This document shows, piece by piece, positions 7,024-15,317 of a stretch of DNA of 64,000 nt. The stretch spans positions 26,690 through 90,689 of the forward strand of contig DASTFB010000104.1 in assembly GCA_035709005.1 (NCBI GenBank). Direction: 5' to 3'. The stretch is from Candidatus Methylomirabilota bacterium. Lineage in GTDB: Bacteria; Methylomirabilota; Methylomirabilia; Rokubacteriales; CSP1-6. The notes beneath the pieces were generated by a model. That model was not told where the DNA came from, did no database searches, and saw only the letters and a list, made by a program, of their open reading frames with translations. How positions within the stretch are numbered: position 1 is the stretch's first letter; each line of letters begins with the position of its first letter. The position numbers were made by a program, and so were the translations under genes.

Positions 7024-8850
7024 TCAGTGCCGCAACAGGTAGGGCACGTCGGCCACGACGGTGTTCTTGCGGTACAGCAGGGCGCCCTTGATGAGCAGGG
7101 CGGACTGGTTGTGCAGGAAGTGCTGCCACCAGCGCCGGGGCAAGAACTCGGGCAGGACGATCGTCACCATCTGGTTGTCGCCGCGGGCCTGGATCTGATC
7201 GATGTAGTCGAGCAGTGGCCTGAGCAGCGATCGATAGGGAGAGGTCAGGACGACCAGTGGCAAGCCCAGGCCCCAGCTCGCCCATTTCTCCTCCATCCTG
7301 GCGGTCCGCAGGGGATCCGTCTCCACGTAGACCCCGCGGACGGTGGCCATCGGTGCGAGCGTCTTCGCATACTGCACGGCCCGCACCACGCCGCGGTGGA
7401 CGTCGCCGGTGAGGATCAGCACCGTATGCTGGAACTGGGGCGGGCTCGTGTACCCCTCCAGGGACAGCTCGGCGGCGACATGCTCGTAGTGACGGTGGAT
7501 GGTGAGGAAGAGCATCACCACACCGGGAATGACGAACACCACGATCCAGCCGCCCTCGCTGAACTTCGTCACGGCCAGCGTGACCAGGACGATGCCGGTG
7601 GCGATCGATCCCATGCCGCTCACCGCGAGGCCCCACCGCCAGCCCGGCTCCTTGAGCCTCAGCCAGCGGCGCACCATGGCCCCTTGAGACAGCGTGAACG
7701 AGGTGAAGACGCCGATCGCGTAGAGGGGCAGGAGCGCGTGGGTATCGCCCTCGAAGGCCACGATCAGCAGGATGGCGAACCCGCTCAGGATCAAGATGCC
7801 GTTGGAGTAGACCAGGCGATCGCCCTGGGCGGCGAACTGCCGCGGCATGAAGCGGTCGCGGGCCAGGAAATAGGAGAGGCGCGGGAAGTCGGCGAACGAG
7901 GTGTTGGCGGCCAGCAGGAGAATGAGCATGGTGACGATCTGGATCTCGTAGTACAGCACGCCGGTCCCGAACACCCGCCGGGCGATCTTGGACACGACGG
8001 TCTCGTTGCCGCCGGGCTGGATGCCGAAGTCGTAGGCCAGGTAGGTGATGCCGAGGAACATCGTCACCGAGATGGCGCCCAGCCAGGCCATCACGACGCG
8101 GGCGTTCTCGGCCTCGGGCGGCTTGAGGGCGGGAACGCCGTCGGACACCGCCTCGATGCCGGTGAGGGCCGTACAGCCGGCCGCGAAGGCCCGCAATAAG
8201 AGGAAGAGGCCAATCGCTTCGATCCCCGGCGGGTGCGGCTGGTAAGGCGCTTCCGGCAAGAGCCCCAGCTTGGCGCCGACCACGCCGTAGGCGACCATCC
8301 CGAGGACGCTGCCGATGAAGAGAAAGGTCGGCGCCGCGAAGATGCGGGCCGATTCACGGACCCCGCGCAGGTTGCCAACCGCCACCAGCGCGATCGTCCC
8401 CACGCAGAGCAGGGTCCGGTACGGGACCAACCACGGCAGCGCGGAGGTGAGGGCGGCGATCCCCGCCGCCACGGACACCGCCACCGTCAGCGTGTAATCG
8501 GTGAGGAGGGCCGCCGCCGCGGTCAGGCTGGGTAGGGTCCCCAGGTTGTCCTTGGTGACGATGTAGGCGCCGCCCCCTTGCGGGTACGCCTTGATCGTCT
8601 TTCGATACGACACCACAACCAGGATGATGAGCGTGGCGATGCCCACGCTGATCGGCAGGGAGTAGCTGAGGGCCATCGCCCCGGCCACGACGAGGACGTA
8701 AAGGATCTCCTCGGTGGCGTAGGCGACGGAGGACAACGGATCGGAGGCGAACACGGCCAGCGCTCCGGCCTTGCCGAGTCGCTCGTGGCGGGCCTGCGCC
8801 AGTGGCATCGGCTGGCCAACCAGGAGGCGCTTGAGCAGCGCTAGTCGCAT
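7024..8850 (-). CDS. APC superfamily permease with C-terminal cytosolic domain
   Basis: A 608-residue transporter with about 12 hydrophobic segments. The N-terminus LAVFASDPLSSVAYATEEIL is the signature of the APC amino acid/cation permease branch related to KimA/YdaO, followed by YPQGGGAYIVTKDNLG in helix 3. Residues after about 460 are hydrophilic (HTVLILTGDVHRGVVRAVQY, then a USP-like fold), as in KimA-type potassium importers. A potassium importer would be notable here because the adjacent kdp locus has decayed, but an amino acid substrate cannot be excluded. TAG-separated from the DinB gene; its own promoter should lie at 8851-8940. Confidence 0.85.
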   Translation of the reverse strand: MRLALLKRLLVGQPMPLAQARHERLGKAGALAVFASDPLSSVAYATEEILYVLVVAGAMALSYSLPISVGIATLIILVVVSYRKTIKAYPQGGGAYIVTKDNLGTLPSLTAAAALLTDYTLTVAVSVAAGIAALTSALPWLVPYRTLLCVGTIALVAVGNLRGVRESARIFAAPTFLFIGSVLGMVAYGVVGAKLGLLPEAPYQPHPPGIEAIGLFLLLRAFAAGCTALTGIEAVSDGVPALKPPEAENARVVMAWLGAISVTMFLGITYLAYDFGIQPGGNETVVSKIARRVFGTGVLYYEIQIVTMLILLLAANTSFADFPRLSYFLARDRFMPRQFAAQGDRLVYSNGILILSGFAILLIVAFEGDTHALLPLYAIGVFTSFTLSQGAMVRRWLRLKEPGWRWGLAVSGMGSIATGIVLVTLAVTKFSEGGWIVVFVIPGVVMLFLTIHRHYEHVAAELSLEGYTSPPQFQHTVLILTGDVHRGVVRAVQYAKTLAPMATVRGVYVETDPLRTARMEEKWASWGLGLPLVVLTSPYRSLLRPLLDYIDQIQARGDNQMVTIVLPEFLPRRWWQHFLHNQSALLIKGALLYRKNTVVADVPYLLRH

Positions 8851-8937
8851 GCGTCACATGACTGTACTCCAACTGCCCTCATGCGCCCGTATTTCTTACG
8901 CGGTGCGCCATACCCCGCCCGCGTCGGTGCGAGTCCG

Positions 8938-9030
8938 CTACCTCCCGTCCAGCGTCAGGTTCAGGGCGAGAACGTTCACGCGCGGTTCACCGAGGAATGC
9001 GAGCTGCCGGCCGCGTAACCATCGCCGGTC
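8938..9030 (-). pseudogene. kdpC: C-terminal remnant of kdpC
   Basis: On the minus strand, ending at TAG 8940-8938, the frame reads GRQLAFLGEPRVNVLALNLTLDGR. Its motif LGEPRVNVL-LNL-LD is the C-terminus of KdpC, the periplasmic stabilising subunit of the Kdp potassium-transporting ATPase. Upstream of about 9030 no KdpC sequence is recognisable and the kdpB tail lies only about 70 bases away, so nearly all of kdpC has been deleted. Confidence 0.75.
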
Positions 9031-9081
9031 GCACATGAGTCGGCTTCGCCGGCGCAATCCGCCCTGCCCTGGGGAGGCCGA

Positions 9082-9183
9082 CTAAAGGCCCAGGGCAACC
9101 AGAATCGTGTCGATCAGCTTGATGCCCGGGAACGGGATGATGATGCCGCCGATGCCGTAGATCCAGACGTGACGGCGGACAGG
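9082..9183 (-). pseudogene. kdpB: C-terminal remnant of kdpB
   Basis: Ending at TAG 9084-9082, the minus-strand frame reads VWIYGIGGIIIPFPGIKLID followed by TILVALGL. This matches the last transmembrane helix of KdpB, the P-type ATPase subunit, which ends in the pattern IYGxGGxxxPFxGIKxID. The rest of the roughly 680-residue protein is absent. Order kdpB then kdpC on the minus strand matches the normal operon. Confidence 0.75.
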
Positions 9184-9184
9184 A

Positions 9185-9439
9185 ATGGCAAGGCTTCGGG
9201 TGGCGATCCGCCATACGGCGGGCGCCTCGCACGAGGGCGGTGAGGCGACGTTCAAGGTGGGCGAGCTGCAGATCGATTTCGTGCGGCGGCGGGTGTTGCT
9301 GGGATCCCGTGAAATCCGGCTGACGCACTACGTCCGCGTCTTTATGGCCCACCTCAGGCACAAGCTCGAAGCCGAGCCGGCTCGGCCCCGTTATCTGCTC
9401 ACCGAGCCAGGCGTGGGCTACCGGCTCGCCGCAGAGTGA
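9185..9439 (+). pseudogene. kdpE: Internally deleted fragment of kdpE response regulator
   Basis: The 84-codon frame encodes LRVAIRHT, then FKVGELQIDFVRRRVLLGSR, EIRLT, and then jumps to HYVRVFMAHLRHKLEAEPAR with LLTEPGVGYRLAAE. The two parts match the start and end of an OmpR/KdpE winged-helix domain; about 35-40 residues covering the recognition region are missing, as is the whole receiver domain. It is therefore a remnant, although it remains an open frame. With the kdpB and kdpC tails it marks a lost kdp locus. Confidence 0.75.
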
Positions 9440-9460
9440 GCGAGCCGCACCGCCGGGGTT

Positions 9461-10744
9461 TCAGCGCCTCCAGCGGACGACGCCGGTGATGCCGTCGACG
9501 GCGACGGTCGCCCCCTCGGGGATCTGTCGGGTGGCGCTCCGGACGCCCAGCACGGCCGGGATGCCGCGCTCGCGCGCCAGCGCGGCCAGGTGAGAGGTGC
9601 TGCCGCCCAGCTCGGCCACCACGCCCGCGGCCCGCGGTAGCACGGTGGCCAGCGCCGGCCCTCCGACCCGGGTGACGACGACGTTGCCCATCATGACGCG
9701 GTCGAGATCGCGCTCGTCCAGGACCAGACAGGCGGGACCGGTGCCCCAGCCGATCCCCGCCGGCTGCCCGGTCAAGGCGGGATGGCGAGTCCAGATCGGA
9801 TCGGTCTCGGCGCGTGGCGCCAGGCGCAGTGGCCGCGCCTGCAGGATCCAGAAGCCTCGCCCGTCCTTCGCCCACTCGATCTCGACGGCGGACCCCAGCT
9901 CGGCTTCCACGCTCAAGACGAGCCGGGCCAGCGCGGCCGCCTCGGCATCGGTCAGGCACGGCGCCTCCACCTGCTCGCGCGGCACCGCATGCCAGTGCGG
10001 ACCGGCCTCGGCCGCCGTCACCCGATGCTCCTTGCTTCCCGGCTCCACCGCCTGCAGCGAGGCATCCCGGCCGAGGAGGTAGCGATCGGGAACGATATCG
10101 CCCTGGGCGATGGCCGACCCCAGACCCCACGTCCCCGTCAGCACGATCTGCTCGTCGGGGTTGAGGCTGAACGCGCCCCCCGAGGCGTCGGCGTGGATCA
10201 TGCGCTGGATGAGGATTGGCATGGCGGACTGGGCGGGATCGACGCCGCAGGCGCGCATGTACCGGAGCGCCCGCGTGGACCAGAGCGCCGCCCAGCAGCT
10301 GCGCACCGCCGTGGCCAGGTCGGCCGGCTCGGCGATCCCCAGGAACGTCTCGAACTGCCCGGCGAACGAGGTTCGGGCGCCGTCCTCGCCGAGCGCCGAC
10401 GAGCGAACCGCCAGCGAAGCGCCGGCCCCGCCGCTCAGCCGCGCCCAGACAGCCTCCAGCGCCGCGGCCACCCCCGGATCGAACGCCTCGCGCGTGAACG
10501 CCAGCCTCACCTTCAGGGCGAGGCGACGCGCCTCGGATGGCTCGGCGGCGGCCACGCTTCGCGCGATCGCGGCGAGCCCGCCGAGCTCCAGCTGCCGGTG
10601 GTATGCCTCCGCGGTGAGGCAGACGGCGGCGGGCACGGGAAGGCCGGCGCGGTGGAGCCGGCCGAGCGTGAAGGCCTTCGCTCCGACCCGCTCGGCGGTG
10701 GCCGCCGCGCCGTCCGTGAGGGCGGCCAGGAAGCCGTCAGGCAT
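9461..10744 (-). CDS. PEP/pyruvate-binding phosphotransferase (PPDK / rifampicin-phosphotransferase-like)
   Basis: A 427-residue protein with two recognisable parts. Residues 1-290 match the PPDK N-terminal ATP-grasp domain (VGAKAFTLGRLHRAGLPVP, then AVRSSALGEDGARTSFAGQF, and the C-terminal VEIEWAKDG-FWILQARP). Residues about 345-427 form the PEP-utilising mobile His domain with ELGGSTSHLAALARERGIPA, where the His of TSH is the phosphorylated residue. The C-terminal PEP/pyruvate barrel of PPDK and PEP synthase is missing, so it resembles rifampicin phosphotransferases or other short dikinases that use a different acceptor. Its start overlaps the dehydrogenase stop by eight bases, indicating a two-gene operon. 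Acceptor unknown. Confidence 0.82.
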   Translation of the reverse strand: MPDGFLAALTDGAAATAERVGAKAFTLGRLHRAGLPVPAAVCLTAEAYHRQLELGGLAAIARSVAAAEPSEARRLALKVRLAFTREAFDPGVAAALEAVWARLSGGAGASLAVRSSALGEDGARTSFAGQFETFLGIAEPADLATAVRSCWAALWSTRALRYMRACGVDPAQSAMPILIQRMIHADASGGAFSLNPDEQIVLTGTWGLGSAIAQGDIVPDRYLLGRDASLQAVEPGSKEHRVTAAEAGPHWHAVPREQVEAPCLTDAEAAALARLVLSVEAELGSAVEIEWAKDGRGFWILQARPLRLAPRAETDPIWTRHPALTGQPAGIGWGTGPACLVLDERDLDRVMMGNVVVTRVGGPALATVLPRAAGVVAELGGSTSHLAALARERGIPAVLGVRSATRQIPEGATVAVDGITGVVRWRR

Positions 10745-11768
10745 CGGGGGTGATGACGATGCGGAGGACGCGGTCGGGATCGCGCTCGTACTCCTCGAAG
10801 GCGCTGCCCACCCGGGGCAGCGGATACCGGGCCGTGACGAAGCCGTCCAGGTCTACGGCGCCGCTGGCCACCAGGCGGATGCAAGGCTCGAAGTCCGCCG
10901 CGGTCAGGCCCCGCGAGCCGTAGACCGTCAGCTCCTTGTAGTAGAACGGGAACGTCGTGAGCCCCTCGACGGGATCGTGGCCGATCCCGTAGACGAGCAG
11001 CTTGCCGCCGGGCCGCAGCATGGCGATGGCCGGGCCGATCACGGACGCGACGCCCGTCGACTCGATGACGACGTCGGCGCCCGCGCCGCGGGTGATGCTC
11101 AGCACCTCGTCGACGACATCCTGCCCCGAGCCGCGGACGACGTGGGTGGCGCCCCAGCGGCGGGCCAGGTCGAGCTTCCAGGGGCTGCGCGAGACGGCCA
11201 GCAGCGGGTCGGCCCCGGAGAGCCGGGCCAGCTGGGTGTGCAGCAACCCGGTGGCGCCTTGCCCGAGCACGACTACCGCATCGCCTGGCGAGATGCCCAC
11301 GCGCTCCTGGGCGTGTCGGACGGTGGCCAGGGTCTCGATCAGCGTGGCCGCTTCCAGCGAGAGCCCGTCGGGCAGCGGATGCAGGTACCGCTCGGGCAGC
11401 ACCACGTGCTCGGCCAGCGAGCCCTCGACCTCGCGGCCGAACAGGCCGGCCCGCCGGCAGAGGTTGGGCCGTCCCCGCTCGCAGGAGTCACATGTGCCAC
11501 ACGTGATGATGGGATCGATGATGACACGCTGCCCGACCGTCACCCGGCTGGTCCCGGGGCCGAGGGAGTCGACGACGCCGGTCGACTCGTGGCCCACCAC
11601 CACCGGGTAGCGCACGCCGGGATGCTGGCCCGTGAAGATGGCCAGATCGGTGTGACAGACGGCCGTCGCCGCCGTCCGCACCATCGCTTCCCCGCGCCCC
11701 GGCGTCGGCACCGGGCGCTCCTGCAGCGTGAAGCGCCGGGGCGCCGTCAGGACGGCCGCGCGGCTCAT
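10737..11768 (-). CDS. Zinc-dependent alcohol dehydrogenase (MDR superfamily)
   Basis: A 343-residue medium-chain dehydrogenase. Catalytic zinc ligands are Cys38 (VCHTD) and His60-Glu61 (VVGHESTG). The structural zinc loop is CGTCDSCERGRPNLC. The Rossmann motif is VVVLGQGATGLLH near residue 165. The YKELTVYGSRG segment and length fit NAD(P)-dependent alcohol or polyol dehydrogenases. It is first in a probable operon with the PEP-binding phosphotransferase, which starts inside its last codons. Substrate is not evident. Confidence 0.88.
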   Translation of the reverse strand: MSRAAVLTAPRRFTLQERPVPTPGRGEAMVRTAATAVCHTDLAIFTGQHPGVRYPVVVGHESTGVVDSLGPGTSRVTVGQRVIIDPIITCGTCDSCERGRPNLCRRAGLFGREVEGSLAEHVVLPERYLHPLPDGLSLEAATLIETLATVRHAQERVGISPGDAVVVLGQGATGLLHTQLARLSGADPLLAVSRSPWKLDLARRWGATHVVRGSGQDVVDEVLSITRGAGADVVIESTGVASVIGPAIAMLRPGGKLLVYGIGHDPVEGLTTFPFYYKELTVYGSRGLTAADFEPCIRLVASGAVDLDGFVTARYPLPRVGSAFEEYERDPDRVLRIVITPDA

Positions 11769-11832
11769 TACCGGTTCGCCCGGGAGCTCACCACCGTCGC
11801 AGTCTCCTCACGAATCAACCTCACGAATCAAC

Positions 11833-13068
11833 CTAGTCGACGAAGGTGATCTCCTCCACGGGGAAGTTGGAGATGATCTCAGTGCGGTCGGGGTGGACGA
11901 TCAGCATCTCCTCGATCCGCACGCCCCACTCGAATTTCTTGCCGTGCTGGGTCTCCAGCGCGAAGACCATCCCCGGCTTGATCTCCAGCGGGTGATCCAG
12001 CGACCAGATGCGCGAGATCACCGGCTGATCGTACTGGGCCAGGCCCAGGCCGTGGCCCCAGAGGTTGGCCGCGGCCTGATCCTCCTCGTCGTAGCCCCAC
12101 GCCTCCTTGGCCGACGGCCACTTCAGCGCGATGTCGCGGGTGGTGGCGCCCGGGCGCACGGCGTGGATGGAGTCGTAGAGCCACTTCAGCGCGGTGGCGT
12201 AGTAGTCCTTCATCTCCTTCGTCGGCGGCTTGCCCACGCAGTACGTGCGGTAGTAGCAGGACTTGTAGCCGTTCCAGGTCAGCGCGGCCAGGTCCATGAA
12301 CACGATCTCGCCGGGCTTGATGATGCGATCGGAGAAGTTGCGCCAGTTCGGCCACGTGTTCGGGCCGGAAGAGACGATGACGTCCTCCACGTCCTCCATG
12401 CCCGGGATGTCGTAGAGGAACTCCATGATGTGGGCAGTCACCTGGTTCTCGGTGAGCCCGGGCTTGAGGAACTTCATCGTCTCCCAGTGGGCGGCGTCTC
12501 CGATAGCCCCCACGACGCGCAGGCACTCCTGCTCGTCCACGTTCTTGATGGCCCGGGCCTCCATCATGGGCGTCATGCCGTCGGCCCACTTGAGCTTGGC
12601 CTCCTGGAAGGCCTGCAGCATGTTGATGTCGATGAAGTCCACGCCCAGCGTCTGGTCGGCCACGCCGTAGCGCTTGAGCTCCTTCACGATGGCGTCGGTG
12701 AACTTCTTCACCTGTTGCTTGGAGGCCGGCCCCGCCGCACCCTTGATCCAGGCGTAGGAGTAGCGGATGTTCTCTTCGGGGATCCACGGCGCGTGGCGCT
12801 GGATCTGAAAGCCGATGTCGCCCTGCTCGAAGAGCACGGGCGGGCCGTCGCCGCAGAGCAGCGCGTAGCGGAGACCCGGCTTGAGCCGGTTCCAGCCCGG
12901 GGTCAGCGTGCTGGTCACGTAGCGGACGTTCTCGTCGTACATGAGGAGCATCGCGCCCAGGTTGTGGGCCTTCATCCGCTCGCGGGCCCGCTCCAGGCGG
13001 TACTTCCGGAGGCGGTCCCAGTTGACGCGCTGCTGCCAGTCGACGCCGACACTGCCGAAGTTCGCCAT
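11833..13068 (-). CDS. M24 pita-bread-fold protein with altered metal-ligand set
   Basis: A 411-residue protein of the aminopeptidase P/creatinase superfamily. The start ATG 13068 has GGAGG seven bases upstream; the longer frame to 13542 crosses the divergent gene's start. The creatinase-like N-terminal domain is followed by the pita-bread domain. Of the usual five ligands, the first Asp (VFMDLAAL), the His (WGHGLGLAQYD) and both Glu (ALETQHG, RIEEMLIV) are visible. The second Asp of the GYxSDxTRT motif is replaced by Cys in GYKSCYYRTY, and the His of the usual GLxxHExP is replaced by Tyr. It is therefore unlikely to be a standard di-metal Xaa-Pro peptidase; a creatinase-like or ectoine-hydrolase-like C-N hydrolase is possible. 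Confidence 0.8.
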   Translation of the reverse strand: MANFGSVGVDWQQRVNWDRLRKYRLERARERMKAHNLGAMLLMYDENVRYVTSTLTPGWNRLKPGLRYALLCGDGPPVLFEQGDIGFQIQRHAPWIPEENIRYSYAWIKGAAGPASKQQVKKFTDAIVKELKRYGVADQTLGVDFIDINMLQAFQEAKLKWADGMTPMMEARAIKNVDEQECLRVVGAIGDAAHWETMKFLKPGLTENQVTAHIMEFLYDIPGMEDVEDVIVSSGPNTWPNWRNFSDRIIKPGEIVFMDLAALTWNGYKSCYYRTYCVGKPPTKEMKDYYATALKWLYDSIHAVRPGATTRDIALKWPSAKEAWGYDEEDQAAANLWGHGLGLAQYDQPVISRIWSLDHPLEIKPGMVFALETQHGKKFEWGVRIEEMLIVHPDRTEIISNFPVEEITFVD

Positions 13069-13189
13069 GCATGACCTCCGCTCGGGGCGTTGGGATTCCA
13101 GCGTGGGCGGAAACGCGGGAGATTTAAGCACACAACGCGGCTCGCAGCAATCGGCGGCGTGCCGTAGAATCGGGCCCAGGAGGACGGCA

Positions 13190-14305
13190 ATGAGCGTTCC
13201 GCGCGCAACGAAACCCATCGGCCTGGCCATCGTGGGCGCGGGCCGGATCGGCCTCATCCGGGGGGAGATGGCCGCCCGGCATCCCAGTGTGGGCTGGATC
13301 GGCGTCGCCGAGACGCGGGCCGAGCACGGCAAACAGGTGGCCGACCGTCTCGGCGCCGAGTTCGTCACCACGGATTTTCGGGAGCTGTTGCGACGGCCCG
13401 AGGTGACGGCCGCCATCATCGCCACCGACGAGCACCTGCACGTGGAGCCCATCCTGGCCGCGGTCGACCGGGGGCTCAGCCTGATGATCGAAAAGCCGCT
13501 GGCCACGGAGCTGGCCGATTCCGCCCGGGTCCTGGCCGCCATCGAACGCTCCGGCGTCGACGCGGTCGTAGGCTACACCCAGCGTTTCCGGCGGCGCTTC
13601 CTGGTGGCCAAGGAGAAGGTGCGCACCGGGCAGCTCGGGGACGTCACCCTGGTCACCTCCCGGGCGTTCATGAACCGCCTGGTGGCCCTCGACAATTACC
13701 GGCGTACCGACCGTCCCGAGACGATTTCCCCCATGGTGATCTCGGGCACGCACGCGCTGGACGTGGTGATGTGGCTGATGGACGCCAAGACCCCGGTCGA
13801 GGCCTACGCGCGGTCCATCGACCGCGTCCTCGGGCCCACCCACAAAGGGATCGATGCCACCGCCGGGCTCATCAGCATGAGCGACGGATCGCTCTACCAT
13901 CTGAACATCTCGTGGGCCCTGCCGGTGGTGTGGCCGGGCTCGGTCTACAGCCTGGAGATCGGCATCGTGGGCACGGAGGGCGTGCTCACCATCGACGACA
14001 CGCACCGCGACGTCGTCATGGCGAGCACCCTCCCCCAGCAGGCCGGCTACACGCCGGATGTCACGCGCAACGTCGATTTCCTCGAGAGCTATCCGCCCGG
14101 CAACATCGCGCTGGGTGAGCTGTGGGGGCCCATGCGCGAGGAAACGACCTCGTGGCTTGGCCGCCTGGCCCTCGGCCATCCCACTCCGCACGCGACCGCC
14201 GCCGAGGCCCACAACCGCCTCATGCTGACCAAGGCCCTCGACCTCTCGGCGCGCCGGCGGCGACCGGTCCCGCTGCCCATCACGCCCGAGGAGGAGCGGG
14301 CCTGA
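13190..14305 (+). CDS. Gfo/Idh/MocA family NAD(P)-dependent oxidoreductase
   Basis: A 371-residue oxidoreductase. The Rossmann motif IVGAGRIGLIRGEMAARHP is at residues 13-31, and the conserved EKP motif occurs in LMIEKPLATELADS. The C-terminal alpha/beta domain contains ISGTHALDVVMWLM, with the catalytic-type His. Members act on inositols, sugars and related polyols. ATG 13190 has AGGAGG seven bases upstream, and TAGAAT at 13166-13171 is a candidate -10. It is followed after five bases by a hydroxyacid dehydrogenase and is divergent from the M24-type gene, suggesting a small catabolic cluster. Substrate unknown. Confidence 0.88.
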   Translation: MSVPRATKPIGLAIVGAGRIGLIRGEMAARHPSVGWIGVAETRAEHGKQVADRLGAEFVTTDFRELLRRPEVTAAIIATDEHLHVEPILAAVDRGLSLMIEKPLATELADSARVLAAIERSGVDAVVGYTQRFRRRFLVAKEKVRTGQLGDVTLVTSRAFMNRLVALDNYRRTDRPETISPMVISGTHALDVVMWLMDAKTPVEAYARSIDRVLGPTHKGIDATAGLISMSDGSLYHLNISWALPVVWPGSVYSLEIGIVGTEGVLTIDDTHRDVVMASTLPQQAGYTPDVTRNVDFLESYPPGNIALGELWGPMREETTSWLGRLALGHPTPHATAAEAHNRLMLTKALDLSARRRRPVPLPITPEEERA

Positions 14306-14310
14306 GGCCT

Positions 14311-15300
14311 ATGGCCCCCAAGGCCAAGGTGGTGCTCACCGACTACGTCTGGGAGTCCCTGGACGTGGAGAAAAAGACGCTCGAAGGCCTGGCCGACCTG
14401 GTGGCCCTGCAGACCAAGAAGCCCGAAGACTTCCTGGCCGAGGCGGCGGACTGCGACGCCCTGCTCAATACCTACGCCGGGCCCATCACCGCCGAGGTCA
14501 TGAGCGGGATGCCGCGGTGCAAGATCATCGCCCGCTACGGCATCGGCGTGGACACGATCGACGTGGCGGCGGCGACGGCGGCGGGCATCATCGTGACGAA
14601 CAACCCGAGCTACTGCATCGAGGAAGTCGCCGAGCACACGATGGCCCTGCTGCTGGCCTGCGCCCGCAAGGTCGCGCTCTACGATCGGCTCGTGCGCGAG
14701 GGGCGCTGGGAGGTGCCGCCCGGCAAGCCGCTGTTCCGCCTGGCCGGGCGCACGCTGGGCCTGGTCGGCTTCGGCAACATCGCCCGGGCCGTGGCGGTCC
14801 GGGCCGCCGCCTTCGGCATGCGCGTGCTCTACGTCGACCCGTTCGTCACGGCCGGCCAGCACGCGGTCCCCGGCGACAAGCGGGAGCTCGGCGCGGTGCT
14901 GCGGGAGGCGGACTTCCTGTCCCTGCACCCGCCGCTGCTGCCGGAGACCCGGGGGATGATCGGCGACGAGGCCTTCGCCCGGATGAAGCCGACGGCCTTC
15001 GTCATCAACTGTTCGCGCGGGCCCATCCTCGACACCGCGGCCCTGGTGCGGGCGCTGGACGCCGGCCGGATCGCCGGGTGCGCGCTGGACACCACCGACC
15101 CCGAGCCGCTGCCCGACCCCCATCCCCTGCGCGGCCGCGACAACGTGATCATCACGCCGCACGTGGCCTGGTACAGCGAGCAGGCGCTGGTGGGGCTCCA
15201 GGCCGGCGCCCCCAGCGAGGTGCGTCGCGTGTTGACGGGCGAGTTCCCCGTCAACGTCGTCAACCGGGCGGTCAAGGGCCGGAACCGCGCCGGTCTCTAG
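14311..15300 (+). CDS. D-isomer-specific 2-hydroxyacid dehydrogenase (CtBP/SerA-like)
   Basis: A 329-residue enzyme. N-terminal catalytic domain includes KIIARYGIGVDTIDVAAATA. The NAD-binding domain has LGLVGFGNIARAVAVRAAAFG, and INCSRGPILDTAALVRALD and DNVIITPHVAWYSEQAL supply the Arg and His of the catalytic site, with Glu in DTTDPEPLP. The sequence is closest in pattern to the phosphoglycerate-dehydrogenase/C-terminal-binding-protein group without an ACT domain. It is read from ATG 14311, five bases after the MocA-type gene, and both probably act on the same substrate route. Confidence 0.88.
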   Translation: MAPKAKVVLTDYVWESLDVEKKTLEGLADLVALQTKKPEDFLAEAADCDALLNTYAGPITAEVMSGMPRCKIIARYGIGVDTIDVAAATAAGIIVTNNPSYCIEEVAEHTMALLLACARKVALYDRLVREGRWEVPPGKPLFRLAGRTLGLVGFGNIARAVAVRAAAFGMRVLYVDPFVTAGQHAVPGDKRELGAVLREADFLSLHPPLLPETRGMIGDEAFARMKPTAFVINCSRGPILDTAALVRALDAGRIAGCALDTTDPEPLPDPHPLRGRDNVIITPHVAWYSEQALVGLQAGAPSEVRRVLTGEFPVNVVNRAVKGRNRAGL

Positions 15301-15317
15301 GGACCCTCCGCGGTCCC

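Noticed and set aside
9185..9439. Intact KdpE-like DNA-binding protein
   Set aside because: The winged-helix domain has a gap of about 35-40 residues between EIRLT and HYVRVF and no receiver domain, so it is a remnant.
11803..11831. Short direct repeat CGAATCAACCT next to the M24-type gene stop
   Set aside because: Only two 11-base copies; too short to interpret.
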